A stretch of 64,000 nucleotides of DNA from Moryella indoligenes (lineage in GTDB: Bacteria; Bacillota; Clostridia; Lachnospirales; Lachnospiraceae), in assembly GCF_030812885.1 (NCBI RefSeq), contig NZ_JAUSTO010000012.1, positions 3,533 through 67,532 of the forward strand, given 5' to 3'. Position numbers and translations under genes: made by a program. This document shows, one piece after another, positions 15,706 through 24,554 of the stretch. Numbering within the stretch: the first letter of the stretch is position 1; every line of letters starts with the position of its first letter. The notes beneath the pieces were generated by a model, which was not told where the DNA came from, did not search any database, and worked only from the letters and a program-made list of their open reading frames with translations.

Positions 15706-18558
15706 TTATATCCCCAGCTGCGTCTCAGTCTCCCGAAGCAGCTGCTCCGTCAGAGGATTCCCTATCTTTTCTGAAATAATCTTCGCCTTCTCATAGTGAA
15801 TACGCGCAGCATCGCGGTGCCCGTCCGCAAGAGACACCAATGCAAGATAGACCTCCGTGCGCTCCAGACCCCAGCGATAGCCATTCCGTTCAAGACTCTC
15901 TCTCGCCTTATCAAGATAGATATGGCTCTCCGTATAGCGTCCCTGCAGATACTTCACCTGTCCGATATTTGAATAGATCTGTGCCATCCCATTGGTCGCC
16001 ACCGGCCCCTGTCCAATATGCACTGCCTCATTGTAGTATTGCAGCGCCTGCTCATACCGCTCCTGCCAGCGATAGATGTCCCCTATATAGGAGTAGCAGG
16101 CCGCGATACTCGCCTTGTACTTTTCCTCTCCCCCCTCCCGCTCTGAAAGCAATCGGAATATTGAGATCGCTTTGCCAAGTATCTCCTTTGCCATAGCGTA
16201 TTCCTGGCGCCGGATCAGATACCAGCCGCGAAGCCTTAAGAAGGTCGCGTACTCGTCCCGCTCCTCCTCTCCAATGATTCCAAGTCCCATGGAGACATAC
16301 TGATCTACCTTCTCCACCGCATTGGTCTGGATGCCATGAAAGATATGCTGTCTGTAGCAGGCCAGCAAGGTCTTGCGCGCATTCAGACGCCTCGCTATCA
16401 CCATACTGCGCTCTATATTCGCGATGCCGGAATCATACTCTCCCGCCGCAATATCGTGACGCCCCATAATGTAGTGCATCTGCATCTTCATTTCATTGAC
16501 CTCGCGGGAATTGTCCTGAAGCTGTATCACCTGCTTCGCAAGCCCCAGCATTTTCTCCGCCTCCGCCATAACTGCAAAGCTGTCGCCCAGATCCGATACG
16601 TCACTGTGAATAATAGGAAAATTCTCGTTAATAATTGTATAAAATTCCTGCAGGTAGCGTATCTGATACTGAAAAGCCCGCACCTCATTGTGCGCTCTGC
16701 CATAGTGATAGGCAATCACCGGAAGCTCTGCAAAATTGTCCCCATAGCGCTGCTCATAGTAATTCGCCAGCATTTTATGATACAGCTGTGTTTTTCCTGC
16801 GCTCTGATGCTCATAGATATATTCCTGGAAAATGCGGTGCACAAATTTATAGTACACCTCCCAGCCGACCAGCACCTCCTGTACCAGATTTCCTCTCTGC
16901 AGTCGATCCAGCGCACGGATAAGCTGCAGACGATCCACACCATTCAGCAGAAGCTCCAGCTCCTCTATGCTGATCTTTTCCGGGAAGATCGCCATGCATC
17001 CAAGCACTTCCCGCTCCTGATCCGTGATTCCGGAGAGACGGGAACTGATAACCAGGTTGATTTTCGGCGTCTTCTCAAGCGTAAAGCCCTTCTCCCGGAT
17101 AATGGCGATCATCTCCTTTAGGAAAAATGCATTCCCCTCTGTCAGCTCATAAATCTCCTGACGCTCCTCCGGCCGGCTCTCCATCTCCGGAAGCGCGCGA
17201 AGCAATATCTTTTCTGTCTCCTCCTGGGAAAAGGGCTGCAAAGCTATGAAGCGGATACGATCCTCTCGGACCAGCACCTCCAGCTGATGCATAACTGCCG
17301 CCTCATAGCTCCCCTGATAGGTGCAGATCACCTTCAGACGATCCGGAGAGATGCTTCGAACGAGCCGCACCAGAAGCTGAAAGCTCACCTGATCCATCCA
17401 CTGAATCTCATCAAAGGCCAGCAGAATTCTATGTTTCTCACTGATCCTTCGAAAAAGATCCAGCATGCTCTGCTCAATTAGCTGGTAGCGCATATGCCCG
17501 CTCTCCCCGTCTGCCGAGAGCGCGCCGGAGAGTCCGGGAAGGTTTCGCATACCTTCAGGTATCATACCGGACAGCGCCCCTTCTTCAGCCAGCTGCCGGA
17601 CATCCTGAAAAATATCGTTCCACGGACTCAGGAAAAACTCTGCGCCCTGTCGATAGCACACCGCCACAAGCGAAATCATCTTGGTTCCGGCGGAAATTCT
17701 GCGACAGCAATCCAGAAAGCGACTTTTTCCGACGCCCTCTTCCCCCTCAACCGCGATAAAGTTCATGCGATCACCGTTCTCCTGTGCCAATATACCGCTC
17801 ACCTGAAACAGCTCCCGCTCGCGTCCTACATAGTCCACCTCGGCTATGCCGTTCCCGACACTCGGAACCCGCTCCTTCATATTAAAAATACGGTGAAAGA
17901 GCTCCCTTGTTCTCGCCGAGGGCTCCTCGCCGACATCCTCCTTCAGCACCTTCACAAGATCATAATAGAGACGTATCGCCATGTGATAGCTTCCATTTCC
18001 CGCATAGAGATTCATGATCTCATAGTACAGATTTTCATTATAAGGATCATTTTTCAAAAGTATATTTCCACAGGCCTGCATCTTTGCGATGTCATGCTCC
18101 CGCGCTGCCGCCTCCAGCCCGCGCTGCGCGTCGAGCGTTGCGGCCTCTGCAAGTGAGGCGCGCACAGACTCTGCCCACTCTTCAAACTCATAGCAGTTTT
18201 TGATAAAAAAGTGGTCCAGAAAGACAGCGCCTTCCTCCCGTTCCGATTCCGGTGCATCCAGGTCAATATGAATCTTTCTTTCCGGGTTCAGACTGATACC
18301 TGTGTGTCCGCTGGTGAGCAGAGCCTCCCGGCCGAGCACCTGCCGGACCTGATAGATCGCGTCTCTCAGCTTCTTCTTGCCCGCACTCTCTCCCTCGTCA
18401 CCCCAGAGCAGACTGATAACCTCCTCCCGCGTGACGCTTTTTTTGACACAGAGATAATAAAAGAAGCCCTCCGCTTTTTTATAAGGAAAGGACAGTTTTT
18501 CCATCCCACGCTTTACTTCCGGATTTCCGCAGAGTCGCACCGTAATCGCATCCATCAT
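15706..18558 (-). CDS. SARP-type transcriptional activator with AAA ATPase and TPR domains
   Basis: About 950 residues. Residues 1-95 resemble an OmpR-type winged helix (DAITVRLCGNPEVK...LRDAIYQVRQVLG). Residues about 100-225 are the BTAD helical domain (LYYEIMNLYAGNGSYHMAIRLYYDLVKVL). From about 240 there is an AAA/STAND ATPase with Walker A GEEGVGKSRF near 272 and Walker B ILLAFDEIQWMD. The last 350 residues are TPR-like helices, including ALQYYNEAVHIG. This is the AfsR/MalT-like large-regulator plan. ATG at 18558 is chosen because GGAGGTG precedes it and a TATAAT promoter lies at 18589-18584; the longer frame would begin upstream of the promoter. Located between hutH and the divergent hutUI, it probably senses a histidine-pathway intermediate. 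Confidence 0.85.
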   Translation of the reverse strand: MMDAITVRLCGNPEVKRGMEKLSFPYKKAEGFFYYLCVKKSVTREEVISLLWGDEGESAGKKKLRDAIYQVRQVLGREALLTSGHTGISLNPERKIHIDLDAPESEREEGAVFLDHFFIKNCYEFEEWAESVRASLAEAATLDAQRGLEAAAREHDIAKMQACGNILLKNDPYNENLYYEIMNLYAGNGSYHMAIRLYYDLVKVLKEDVGEEPSARTRELFHRIFNMKERVPSVGNGIAEVDYVGRERELFQVSGILAQENGDRMNFIAVEGEEGVGKSRFLDCCRRISAGTKMISLVAVCYRQGAEFFLSPWNDIFQDVRQLAEEGALSGMIPEGMRNLPGLSGALSADGESGHMRYQLIEQSMLDLFRRISEKHRILLAFDEIQWMDQVSFQLLVRLVRSISPDRLKVICTYQGSYEAAVMHQLEVLVREDRIRFIALQPFSQEETEKILLRALPEMESRPEERQEIYELTEGNAFFLKEMIAIIREKGFTLEKTPKINLVISSRLSGITDQEREVLGCMAIFPEKISIEELELLLNGVDRLQLIRALDRLQRGNLVQEVLVGWEVYYKFVHRIFQEYIYEHQSAGKTQLYHKMLANYYEQRYGDNFAELPVIAYHYGRAHNEVRAFQYQIRYLQEFYTIINENFPIIHSDVSDLGDSFAVMAEAEKMLGLAKQVIQLQDNSREVNEMKMQMHYIMGRHDIAAGEYDSGIANIERSMVIARRLNARKTLLACYRQHIFHGIQTNAVEKVDQYVSMGLGIIGEEERDEYATFLRLRGWYLIRRQEYAMAKEILGKAISIFRLLSEREGGEEKYKASIAACYSYIGDIYRWQERYEQALQYYNEAVHIGQGPVATNGMAQIYSNIGQVKYLQGRYTESHIYLDKARESLERNGYRWGLERTEVYLALVSLADGHRDAARIHYEKAKIISEKIGNPLTEQLLRETETQLGI

Positions 18559-18583
18559 TCGCACCTCCATCTGTACATCACCC

Positions 18584-18613
18584 ATTATATTCTTTCTTAT
18601 ATGAAAGCGTCCA
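18584..18613 (-). promoter_or_regulatory. Promoter of the SARP-type regulator gene
   Basis: TGGACG (18613-18608), 18-nt spacer, TATAAT (18589-18584) on the minus strand. Transcription would start near 18577, leaving a leader of only about 20 nt before the ATG at 18558. Confidence 0.55.
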
Positions 18614-18663
18614 GTAAAAATGTCGAAAACTTCTTCTGTACAGAGTGGTAATTTGACGTTTTT

Positions 18664-18693
18664 TTGACTGCTCGCAGTTATACTGGTCTTATA
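18664..18693 (+). promoter_or_regulatory. Putative hutU-hutI promoter
   Basis: TTGACT (18664-18669) is followed after 17-19 nt by TCTTAT/TTATAC, an imperfect -10. It lies about 50 bp before the hutU start and back to back with the regulator promoter. A weak -10 fits an activated promoter. Confidence 0.4.
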
Positions 18694-18738
18694 CAAAGTA
18701 ATTATCAACAGAATCATCTACGAAAGGAAGGCACCGCT

Positions 18739-20766
18739 ATGATGACGAACAAAGAAATTGGCGCTTGCATGACGGTAAAGCTGGACCCGGTACTTCCGGA
18801 GTATCCTACTTTTAATCCGCTGATCCGCCGTGCTCCGAAGAGAGATCTGGAGCTCACCGAGCATGAGATGAAGCTCGCGTTAAAGAACGCGCTCCGCTAT
18901 ATCCCGGAGGAGCTTCACGAGCAGCTGGCTCCCGAGTTCATGGAAGAGCTTCTGACCCGCGGCCGTATCTACGGCTATCGCTTTATGCCGAAGGGCGAGA
19001 TCCACGGCAGACCGATTGACGAGTACAAGGGAAACTGTGTACAGGGTAAGGCGTTCCAGGTTATGATTGACAACAACTTAAGCCATGAGATCGCACTCTA
19101 TCCCTACGAGCTCGTCACCTACGGCGAGACCGGCGCTGTCTGCCAGAACTGGATGCAGTATCAGCTTCTCAAGAAGTACCTCGAGATTCTGACCGATGAG
19201 CAGACCCTCGTCGTCATGTCCGGTCATCCGCTCGGACTCTTCCACTCCCACAAGCAGGCTCCGCGTGTCATCATCACCAACGGCCTCCTGGTCGGTGAGG
19301 CGGACAATCTCCGCGACTGGACCAGAATCACCGCTATGGGCTGCTCCAGCTACGGACAGATGACCGCCGGTGGCTGGATGTACATCGGACCGCAGGGCAT
19401 CGTGCACGGAACCTTCAACACCATCCTGAATGCAGGCCGCAAATACCTTGGCGTTCCGGAGCAGGGCGACCTCTCCGGTCACCTCTTTGTGACCTCCGGA
19501 CTCGGCGGAATGAGCGGTGCGCAGCCGAAGGCCATTGAGATCGCGCGCGGTGTGGGTATTGTCGCTGAGGTCGATGCCTCCCGCATCGAGACCCGCCACA
19601 GCCAGGGCTGGGTGAGCCGTGTTGCAGAGAGTCCGGCTGAGGCATTTGAGATCGCACATGAGTACATGGAGAAGAAGGAGCCGATGTCCATCGCATTCCA
19701 TGGAAATATCGTTGACCTCCTCCAGTACGCAGTTGATCACAACGAGAAGATCGAGCTTCTCTCCGACCAGACCTCCTGCCACGTTCCGTACGACGGCGGC
19801 TACTGCCCGCAGGGTCTTACTTTTGAGCAGAGAACTGAGATGCTGGCAAATGACCGCGAGCAGTTCATCAAGCTTGTAGATCAGACCCTGACCAAGCACT
19901 TCCACCTCATTCAGGAGCTGGTAAAGAGAGGTTCCTACTTCTTCGACTACGGCAACTCCTTCATGAAGGCCATCTTCGACGCAGGCAACCCGGATATTGC
20001 CAAGAATGGTCACGATACCACCGAGGGCTTCATCTTCCCGTCCTATGTTGAGGATATCATGGGACCGATGCTCTTCGACTACGGCTATGGCCCGTTCCGC
20101 TGGTGCTGCCTCTCCGGCAAGCATGAGGATCTCCTGAAGACCGACCACGCTGCCATGGACATTATCGATCCGAACCGCCGCTTCCAGGATCGTGACAACT
20201 GGGTATGGATCCGCGACGCAGACAAGAACGCTCTCGTCGTTGGCACACAGTGCCGCATCCTCTATCAGGATGCACTCGGCCGCCGCGACATCGCTCTGAA
20301 GTTCAATGATATGGTGAGAAAGGGTGAGATCGGACCGGTCATGCTGGGCCGCGATCACCACGACACCGGCGGCACCGATTCTCCCTACCGTGAGACCTCC
20401 AATATCTACGATGGTTCGCAGTTCACCGCAGATATGGCTACGCAGTGCTACGCGGGTAATGCTGCGAGAGGCATGAGCCTGATCGCACTCCACAACGGCG
20501 GCGGCGTAGGCATTGGAAAGTCCATCAACGGCGGCTTCGGCCTGGTTCTTGATGGAAGCGAGCTCACAGACCAGATCATACGCGAGTCCATTCCGTGGGA
20601 TACCATGGTTGGCGTCTCCAGACGTAACTGGGCAAGAAATGAGCACTCCATCGAGACAGTCGCTGCATACAACAAGCAGTTTGCAGATTCCGACCACATC
20701 ACCATCCCGTTTGTTGCGGACGATGCGCTCGTTGAGAAGACCTATAAGGCTGCAATCAGCAAGTAA
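18739..20766 (+). CDS. hutU: Urocanate hydratase
   Basis: 675 residues, matching the longer urocanase form seen in Firmicutes (Pseudomonas form about 555). NAD+-binding glycine segments VTSGLGGMSGAQPKA and HNGGGVGIGKSINGGFG are present. The FRWCCLSGKHEDLLKTD segment carries Cys456/Cys457 at the position of the active-site cysteine known from Pseudomonas urocanase. It adds water to urocanate to give imidazolonepropionate. ATG at 18739 follows GAAAGGAAGG; an upstream in-frame GTG/ATG region is discarded because it overlaps the promoter. First gene of a plus-strand pair with hutI. Confidence 0.96.
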   Translation: MMTNKEIGACMTVKLDPVLPEYPTFNPLIRRAPKRDLELTEHEMKLALKNALRYIPEELHEQLAPEFMEELLTRGRIYGYRFMPKGEIHGRPIDEYKGNCVQGKAFQVMIDNNLSHEIALYPYELVTYGETGAVCQNWMQYQLLKKYLEILTDEQTLVVMSGHPLGLFHSHKQAPRVIITNGLLVGEADNLRDWTRITAMGCSSYGQMTAGGWMYIGPQGIVHGTFNTILNAGRKYLGVPEQGDLSGHLFVTSGLGGMSGAQPKAIEIARGVGIVAEVDASRIETRHSQGWVSRVAESPAEAFEIAHEYMEKKEPMSIAFHGNIVDLLQYAVDHNEKIELLSDQTSCHVPYDGGYCPQGLTFEQRTEMLANDREQFIKLVDQTLTKHFHLIQELVKRGSYFFDYGNSFMKAIFDAGNPDIAKNGHDTTEGFIFPSYVEDIMGPMLFDYGYGPFRWCCLSGKHEDLLKTDHAAMDIIDPNRRFQDRDNWVWIRDADKNALVVGTQCRILYQDALGRRDIALKFNDMVRKGEIGPVMLGRDHHDTGGTDSPYRETSNIYDGSQFTADMATQCYAGNAARGMSLIALHNGGGVGIGKSINGGFGLVLDGSELTDQIIRESIPWDTMVGVSRRNWARNEHSIETVAAYNKQFADSDHITIPFVADDALVEKTYKAAISK

Positions 20767-20802
20767 TTTCAACTGAATATCCTGTGCGCGCACAGCGCAC
20801 CG

Positions 20803-20840
20803 AGGAGGGGGGGGTCTGGCCGAAAGCTGTCCCCCCTCCT
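20803..20840 (+). promoter_or_regulatory. G-rich hairpin between hutU and hutI
   Basis: AGGAGGGGGG (20803-20812) pairs with CCCCCCTCCT (20831-20840) across an 18-nt loop. No U-tract follows, so it is not a terminator. It may stabilise the upstream hutU message or tune hutI expression within the two-gene transcript. Confidence 0.45.
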
Positions 20841-20880
20841 TCGGGATATCAGACACAGACAAGACAGACAGGAGTATACT

Positions 20881-22137
20881 ATGATAAGACGTTATATTCG
20901 CCACGCTTCCGAGCTTGTTACCTGCCACGGAACTGCTCCGAAGCACGGAAAAGACATGTCCGACATCGGCATGATGAAAGACGGAGCCGTACTGATGGAA
21001 GATGATAAGATCGTCCTTGTGGGCAGCACCGAGGAGCTGGACCAGAAGGTCGATCAGGCCTCATGTGAGGTGATCGACGCAAGTGGCAAGGTTGTGATGC
21101 CAGGCTTCGTTGATTCTCACACGCACTTCCTCTTCGGCGGCTATCGCGCGGACGAATTTACCTGGCGCTTAAAGGGCGACAGCTATATGTCCATCATGGA
21201 GCGCGGCGGCGGCATCAACGCAACGGTTGTTCCTACCAGAAACGCCAGCGTTGAGGAGTTCGTAGAGCTGGGACGCGAGCGCATGAACCGCATGCTGGAA
21301 TTCGGCGTCACCACAGTCGAGGGCAAGAGCGGCTACGGCATGGATCATGACACCGAGCTCAGAATGCTCGAGGCCATGAAAATCCTGAACGAAAGCCATC
21401 CGGTCGACGTCGTCTCCACCTTCTTGGGACCGCACAGCGTGCTCCCGGAGTACAAGGGCAGGGAGAGAGAGTTTCTGGACTTCATGCTCGAGAAGGTTAT
21501 GCCGGAAGTAAAGGAGAAGAATCTCGCTGAATTCGCAGATATCTTCACAGAGAAGGGCGTCTTCGATATTGAGGATTCCGCCTACTACCTGGAGCGCGCC
21601 AAAAAGCTCGGCTTCAAGCTGAAAGTCCATGCAGACGAGATCACTCCGAACTTTGGCGGCTCTGAGATGGCCGTAAAGGCAGGAGCATTCTCCGCAGACC
21701 ATCTCCTGAAGGCATCGGACGAGGGGATCCGCATGATGGCAGAGAGCAGCACCATCAGCACCCTGCTTCCGCTGACCGCCTTCTGTTTAAAGGAGCCCTA
21801 TGCGCCGGCAAGAAAGATGATTGACAGTGGCTGCGCCGTAGCACTCGCCTCTGACTTTAATCCGGGCAGCTGCTTCAGCAACAACATTCCGCTCATTGTG
21901 GCTCTCGGCTGCATCTACATGAACATGAGCATCGAGGAGGTGATCACTGCCCTTACCATCAACGGCGCTGCAGCTGTGGACCGTGCGGATCGTATCGGCA
22001 GTATCGAGCCAGGCAAGCAGGCGGATATCATTTTCCTGAAGTTCCCGTCCATCAGCTTTATGCCTTATCACACCACCATTAACCTTGTCGACACCGTCAT
22101 TAAGAGCGGCAAGACAGTCTACGAAAAGCAGTGGTAA
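20881..22137 (+). CDS. hutI: Imidazolonepropionase
   Basis: 418 residues of the amidohydrolase superfamily, usual for HutI. Metal ligands His80 and His82 lie in DSHTHFLFGG, with a further His in KLKVHADEI and the late Asp in LASDFNPG; SIEPGKQADIIFL is the standard C-terminal beta segment. It hydrolyses imidazolone-5-propionate to N-formimino-L-glutamate using a Zn or Fe centre. CAGGAG precedes the ATG. No formiminoglutamate-processing gene is in the window, so the last step must be encoded elsewhere. Confidence 0.95.
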   Translation: MIRRYIRHASELVTCHGTAPKHGKDMSDIGMMKDGAVLMEDDKIVLVGSTEELDQKVDQASCEVIDASGKVVMPGFVDSHTHFLFGGYRADEFTWRLKGDSYMSIMERGGGINATVVPTRNASVEEFVELGRERMNRMLEFGVTTVEGKSGYGMDHDTELRMLEAMKILNESHPVDVVSTFLGPHSVLPEYKGREREFLDFMLEKVMPEVKEKNLAEFADIFTEKGVFDIEDSAYYLERAKKLGFKLKVHADEITPNFGGSEMAVKAGAFSADHLLKASDEGIRMMAESSTISTLLPLTAFCLKEPYAPARKMIDSGCAVALASDFNPGSCFSNNIPLIVALGCIYMNMSIEEVITALTINGAAAVDRADRIGSIEPGKQADIIFLKFPSISFMPYHTTINLVDTVIKSGKTVYEKQW

Positions 22138-22154
22138 AGAGCTTTTGCAATTCA

Positions 22155-22199
22155 AAATCCGCATCAGGAGGCACAGTGCTTCCTGATGCGGATTTTTCT
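22155..22199 (+). terminator. Terminator of the hutU-hutI transcript
   Basis: 15-bp perfect stem (22155-22169 with 22181-22195), 11-nt loop, then TTCTT. It sits 17 bp after the hutI stop and before the convergent zinc operon, so it may serve both strands. Confidence 0.8.
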
Positions 22200-22220
22200 T
22201 GATTTCATCACAGTCTGTAC

Positions 22221-22931
22221 TTACTCCACCACTGCATTCGACAGCACAGCATACTGATATCCGTTCTCTCCGTAGGTATCGAAGGTGCCACGCACTGTGA
22301 CCTCTTCACCCTCCGCCGGGTACTGACTCTCGTCTGTCAGATGAAATTCTATGCCCTGTGCACAGCAGGCTGTCGCGTCCTGAACGATACAGGAATAATA
22401 CTTCTGTCCCGTCCCGCTGTCTGTGTAGATCGCCGTGATCCCCCTCATGCGTATGGTCTTTCCCATATAGTCCTGCGGAAGCACCATAATATTGTACACC
22501 TCAGAAAAAACCATGGTACTGCTGAGCATCGTCAGGTCAACATCCACATCTGATTTGAGATCATCCGTACCCGGGATTCTCCTCTCTGTGGCGGCGCCGT
22601 GTCCCGGCAGAACATCACCGGATGAGACAGGCGCATCTGCGGCGGATTCAGCTCCGGCACTGCTCTCTGTCATGCCCTCCGCCTGTTCAGTCACACCCGA
22701 GGTCCCCGGTGCTGCAGCGTTTTCCTTCTCAATCCCCGCAGCGAGTGCATCTGCAACGCCAGATGTAGCACTGACTGCGTGATTTGCATCCGCACGTGCC
22801 CCGCTATTCTTCCCGCAGGCGGTGAACAAAAGGGCCAAAAGTACCAAAAACAGACAGCGCGTATGCCTTAAGCCTCTCTGTCGTATCAGCCGTGAACTTC
22901 TATCAGCCATCTCCAAATTGATCTGTCTCAA
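22221..22931 (-). CDS. Lipoprotein with C-terminal OB-like domain, last gene of the zinc operon
   Basis: About 236 residues. A basic N terminus and hydrophobic stretch CLFLVLLALLFTACG end in a lipobox Cys, so it is exported and lipid-anchored. A long linker rich in A, G, S, T and E follows. The last 110 residues resemble a small OB fold: EVYNIMVLPQDYMGKTIRMRG, then IVQDATACCAQGIEF, then EEVTVRGTFDTY. The GKTI..RG and CC-A pattern recalls the C-terminal part of DUF1980/TIGR03943 (YcgQ) proteins associated with zinc genes in Bacillus; this is my comparison by eye. The start is uncertain: a TTG at 22931 has AAAGGA 7 nt upstream, an ATG at 22910 lacks spacing, and a GTG at 22985 overlaps znuB. 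Probably helps zinc or metal handling at the membrane. Confidence 0.65.
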   Translation of the reverse strand: MRQINLEMADRSSRLIRQRGLRHTRCLFLVLLALLFTACGKNSGARADANHAVSATSGVADALAAGIEKENAAAPGTSGVTEQAEGMTESSAGAESAADAPVSSGDVLPGHGAATERRIPGTDDLKSDVDVDLTMLSSTMVFSEVYNIMVLPQDYMGKTIRMRGITAIYTDSGTGQKYYSCIVQDATACCAQGIEFHLTDESQYPAEGEEVTVRGTFDTYGENGYQYAVLSNAVVE

Positions 22932-22977
22932 CGCTCCGTCCTTTCTCTCATGCCTTCTACACTCTCTCGCTTCTCTC

Positions 22978-23820
22978 TTATACACGGCCTCTTCTCAGCG
23001 CAGATACGGCGCAGCACAGCCCGAAGGCCAGGACATCTGCTGCTACAATCGTAGAGCCAACCGGTGTACCTGCCAGAATCGACACCAGTATTCCAAGCAT
23101 GGCGCAGCTCACGGAGAGCGCAGCAGAGAAAAGAGTCACATTTCTGAAGTTATGAAAGATCCGCATTGCCGAGAGCGCAGGAAAGATCACCAGTGCCGAG
23201 ATCAGAAGGGAACCGACGAGATTCATCGCCAGCACAATAATCACCGCAACAGTCACCGCAATCAAGAGGTTATAGGCATCAACCGCGGTCCCGGAGGCCC
23301 GCGCAAAGCTCTCGTCAAAAGTTACCGCAAAAATCTTCTGATAATAGAGCACAAAAAGACACACCACGATCACCGAGAGTACAGCGCAGAGCTTCACCTC
23401 CCGGCTGGTCAGCGTAAGGATGGAGGTGGAACCAAAGAGCGTGCTGCACACATCTCCGGAGAGATTGGATGAAGCCGAGAATACATTCATTAGGAGATAG
23501 CCGAAGGCCAGCGCCCCGACAGAAAGCATTGCAATCGCAGCGTCGCCCTTTATCCTGGCATTCTGCCCTGTGCGCAGCAGAAGAACTGCGCAGAGTATCG
23601 TAACCGGGAGTATAAGCACCATTTGGTTTGTGAGTCTCAGAACCGTTGCAACAGACATTGCCCCAAAAGCAACATGAGACAGCCCGTCTCCGATGTAGGA
23701 ATAACGCTTCAGCACAAGTGTCACACCAAGAAGCGAGGAGCTCAGTGCAATCAGCACACCGACCGCCATAGCGTAGCGCACAAAGGGATATTGCATATAA
23801 AAAACAATTTTCTCTATCAT
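22978..23820 (-). CDS. znuB: Zinc/manganese ABC transporter permease
   Basis: 280 residues with about eight hydrophobic segments, the size of ZnuB/AdcB-type permeases (ABC-3 family). The motif YSYIGDGLSHVAFGAMSV near residue 40 is typical of the family, and GTAVDAYNLLIAVTVAVIIVL is the ABC-facing loop region. It forms the membrane channel for Zn2+ delivered by ZnuA. The ATG at 23820 overlaps the ATPase stop (ATGA) with GGAAGGAC upstream, so coupled translation is likely. The extra codons to 23862 are shadow of the ATPase gene. Confidence 0.9.
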   Translation of the reverse strand: MIEKIVFYMQYPFVRYAMAVGVLIALSSSLLGVTLVLKRYSYIGDGLSHVAFGAMSVATVLRLTNQMVLILPVTILCAVLLLRTGQNARIKGDAAIAMLSVGALAFGYLLMNVFSASSNLSGDVCSTLFGSTSILTLTSREVKLCAVLSVIVVCLFVLYYQKIFAVTFDESFARASGTAVDAYNLLIAVTVAVIIVLAMNLVGSLLISALVIFPALSAMRIFHNFRNVTLFSAALSVSCAMLGILVSILAGTPVGSTIVAADVLAFGLCCAVSALRRGRV

Positions 23821-24536
23821 TTCTGTCCTTCCGCCATCACGCTTTCTTCCCGGAGAAACCACTCACCAATTCTGCTGCTGCGGTACTGCTCCGCAGTCCC
23901 GAAAAAGACATTTTTTCCGATATGAAGTATGTGGCTCGCATAACGGACTGCCGCCGTGATATCATGAGAGATCATGATAATCGTGATCCCCTCCTGATTC
24001 AACCGCTGAATCAGACTGTACATATCTGCCGTCACCTTCGGGTCAAGACCGGATACAGGCTCGTCCAGAAGAAGCAGCTTCTGAGTAGCGCACAGCGCAC
24101 GGGCCAGAAGCACCCGCTGCTGCTGCCCGCCGGAAAGCTCCCGGTAGCAGCGCTCAGCCAGATCCTCAATGCCCATGCGCTCCAAGTTTTTCTTTGCAAG
24201 CTGTTTCTCAGCACGACTGTAGAAAGGCCGCAGCCCCGTACGCCCCTGACAGCCGGAGAGAACAATCTCTCTCACGGAAGCCGGGAAATCTCTCTGCACT
24301 ACAGTCTGCTGCGGCAGATATCCAATTTCATTGGGCATGAGCCCATCTCCAAGCTGCACCGTCCCTTTCAGTGGTTGCAGGAGATGCAGGAGTGTCCGCA
24401 TCAGCGTAGTCTTTCCGGAGCCGTTCTCTCCGACGATACAAAGATAATCTCCTGCATTCACCTCAAAATTCAGATGCTCCAGTATCGCACCTGTGTCATA
24501 TCCCAGGGACAAATCCCTGCAGCTGATTTGAGCCAT
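23817..24536 (-). CDS. znuC: Zinc ABC transporter ATP-binding protein
   Basis: 239 residues with a complete ABC set: Walker A GENGSGKTT (near residue 37), Q-loop GYLPQQ, signature LSGGQQQRV, Walker B LLLLDEP and the switch His in MISHD. It powers Zn2+ import with ZnuB. It starts 18 bp after znuA and its stop overlaps the permease start. Confidence 0.93.
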   Translation of the reverse strand: MAQISCRDLSLGYDTGAILEHLNFEVNAGDYLCIVGENGSGKTTLMRTLLHLLQPLKGTVQLGDGLMPNEIGYLPQQTVVQRDFPASVREIVLSGCQGRTGLRPFYSRAEKQLAKKNLERMGIEDLAERCYRELSGGQQQRVLLARALCATQKLLLLDEPVSGLDPKVTADMYSLIQRLNQEGITIIMISHDITAAVRYASHILHIGKNVFFGTAEQYRSSRIGEWFLREESVMAEGQK

Positions 24537-24554
24537 GCCCTGCGCCTTTCTTTC

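Noticed and set aside
19078..20946. A 622-codon open frame antisense to hutU
   Set aside because: It mirrors the codon bias of hutU, has no ribosome site and resembles no family; hutU is unmistakable.
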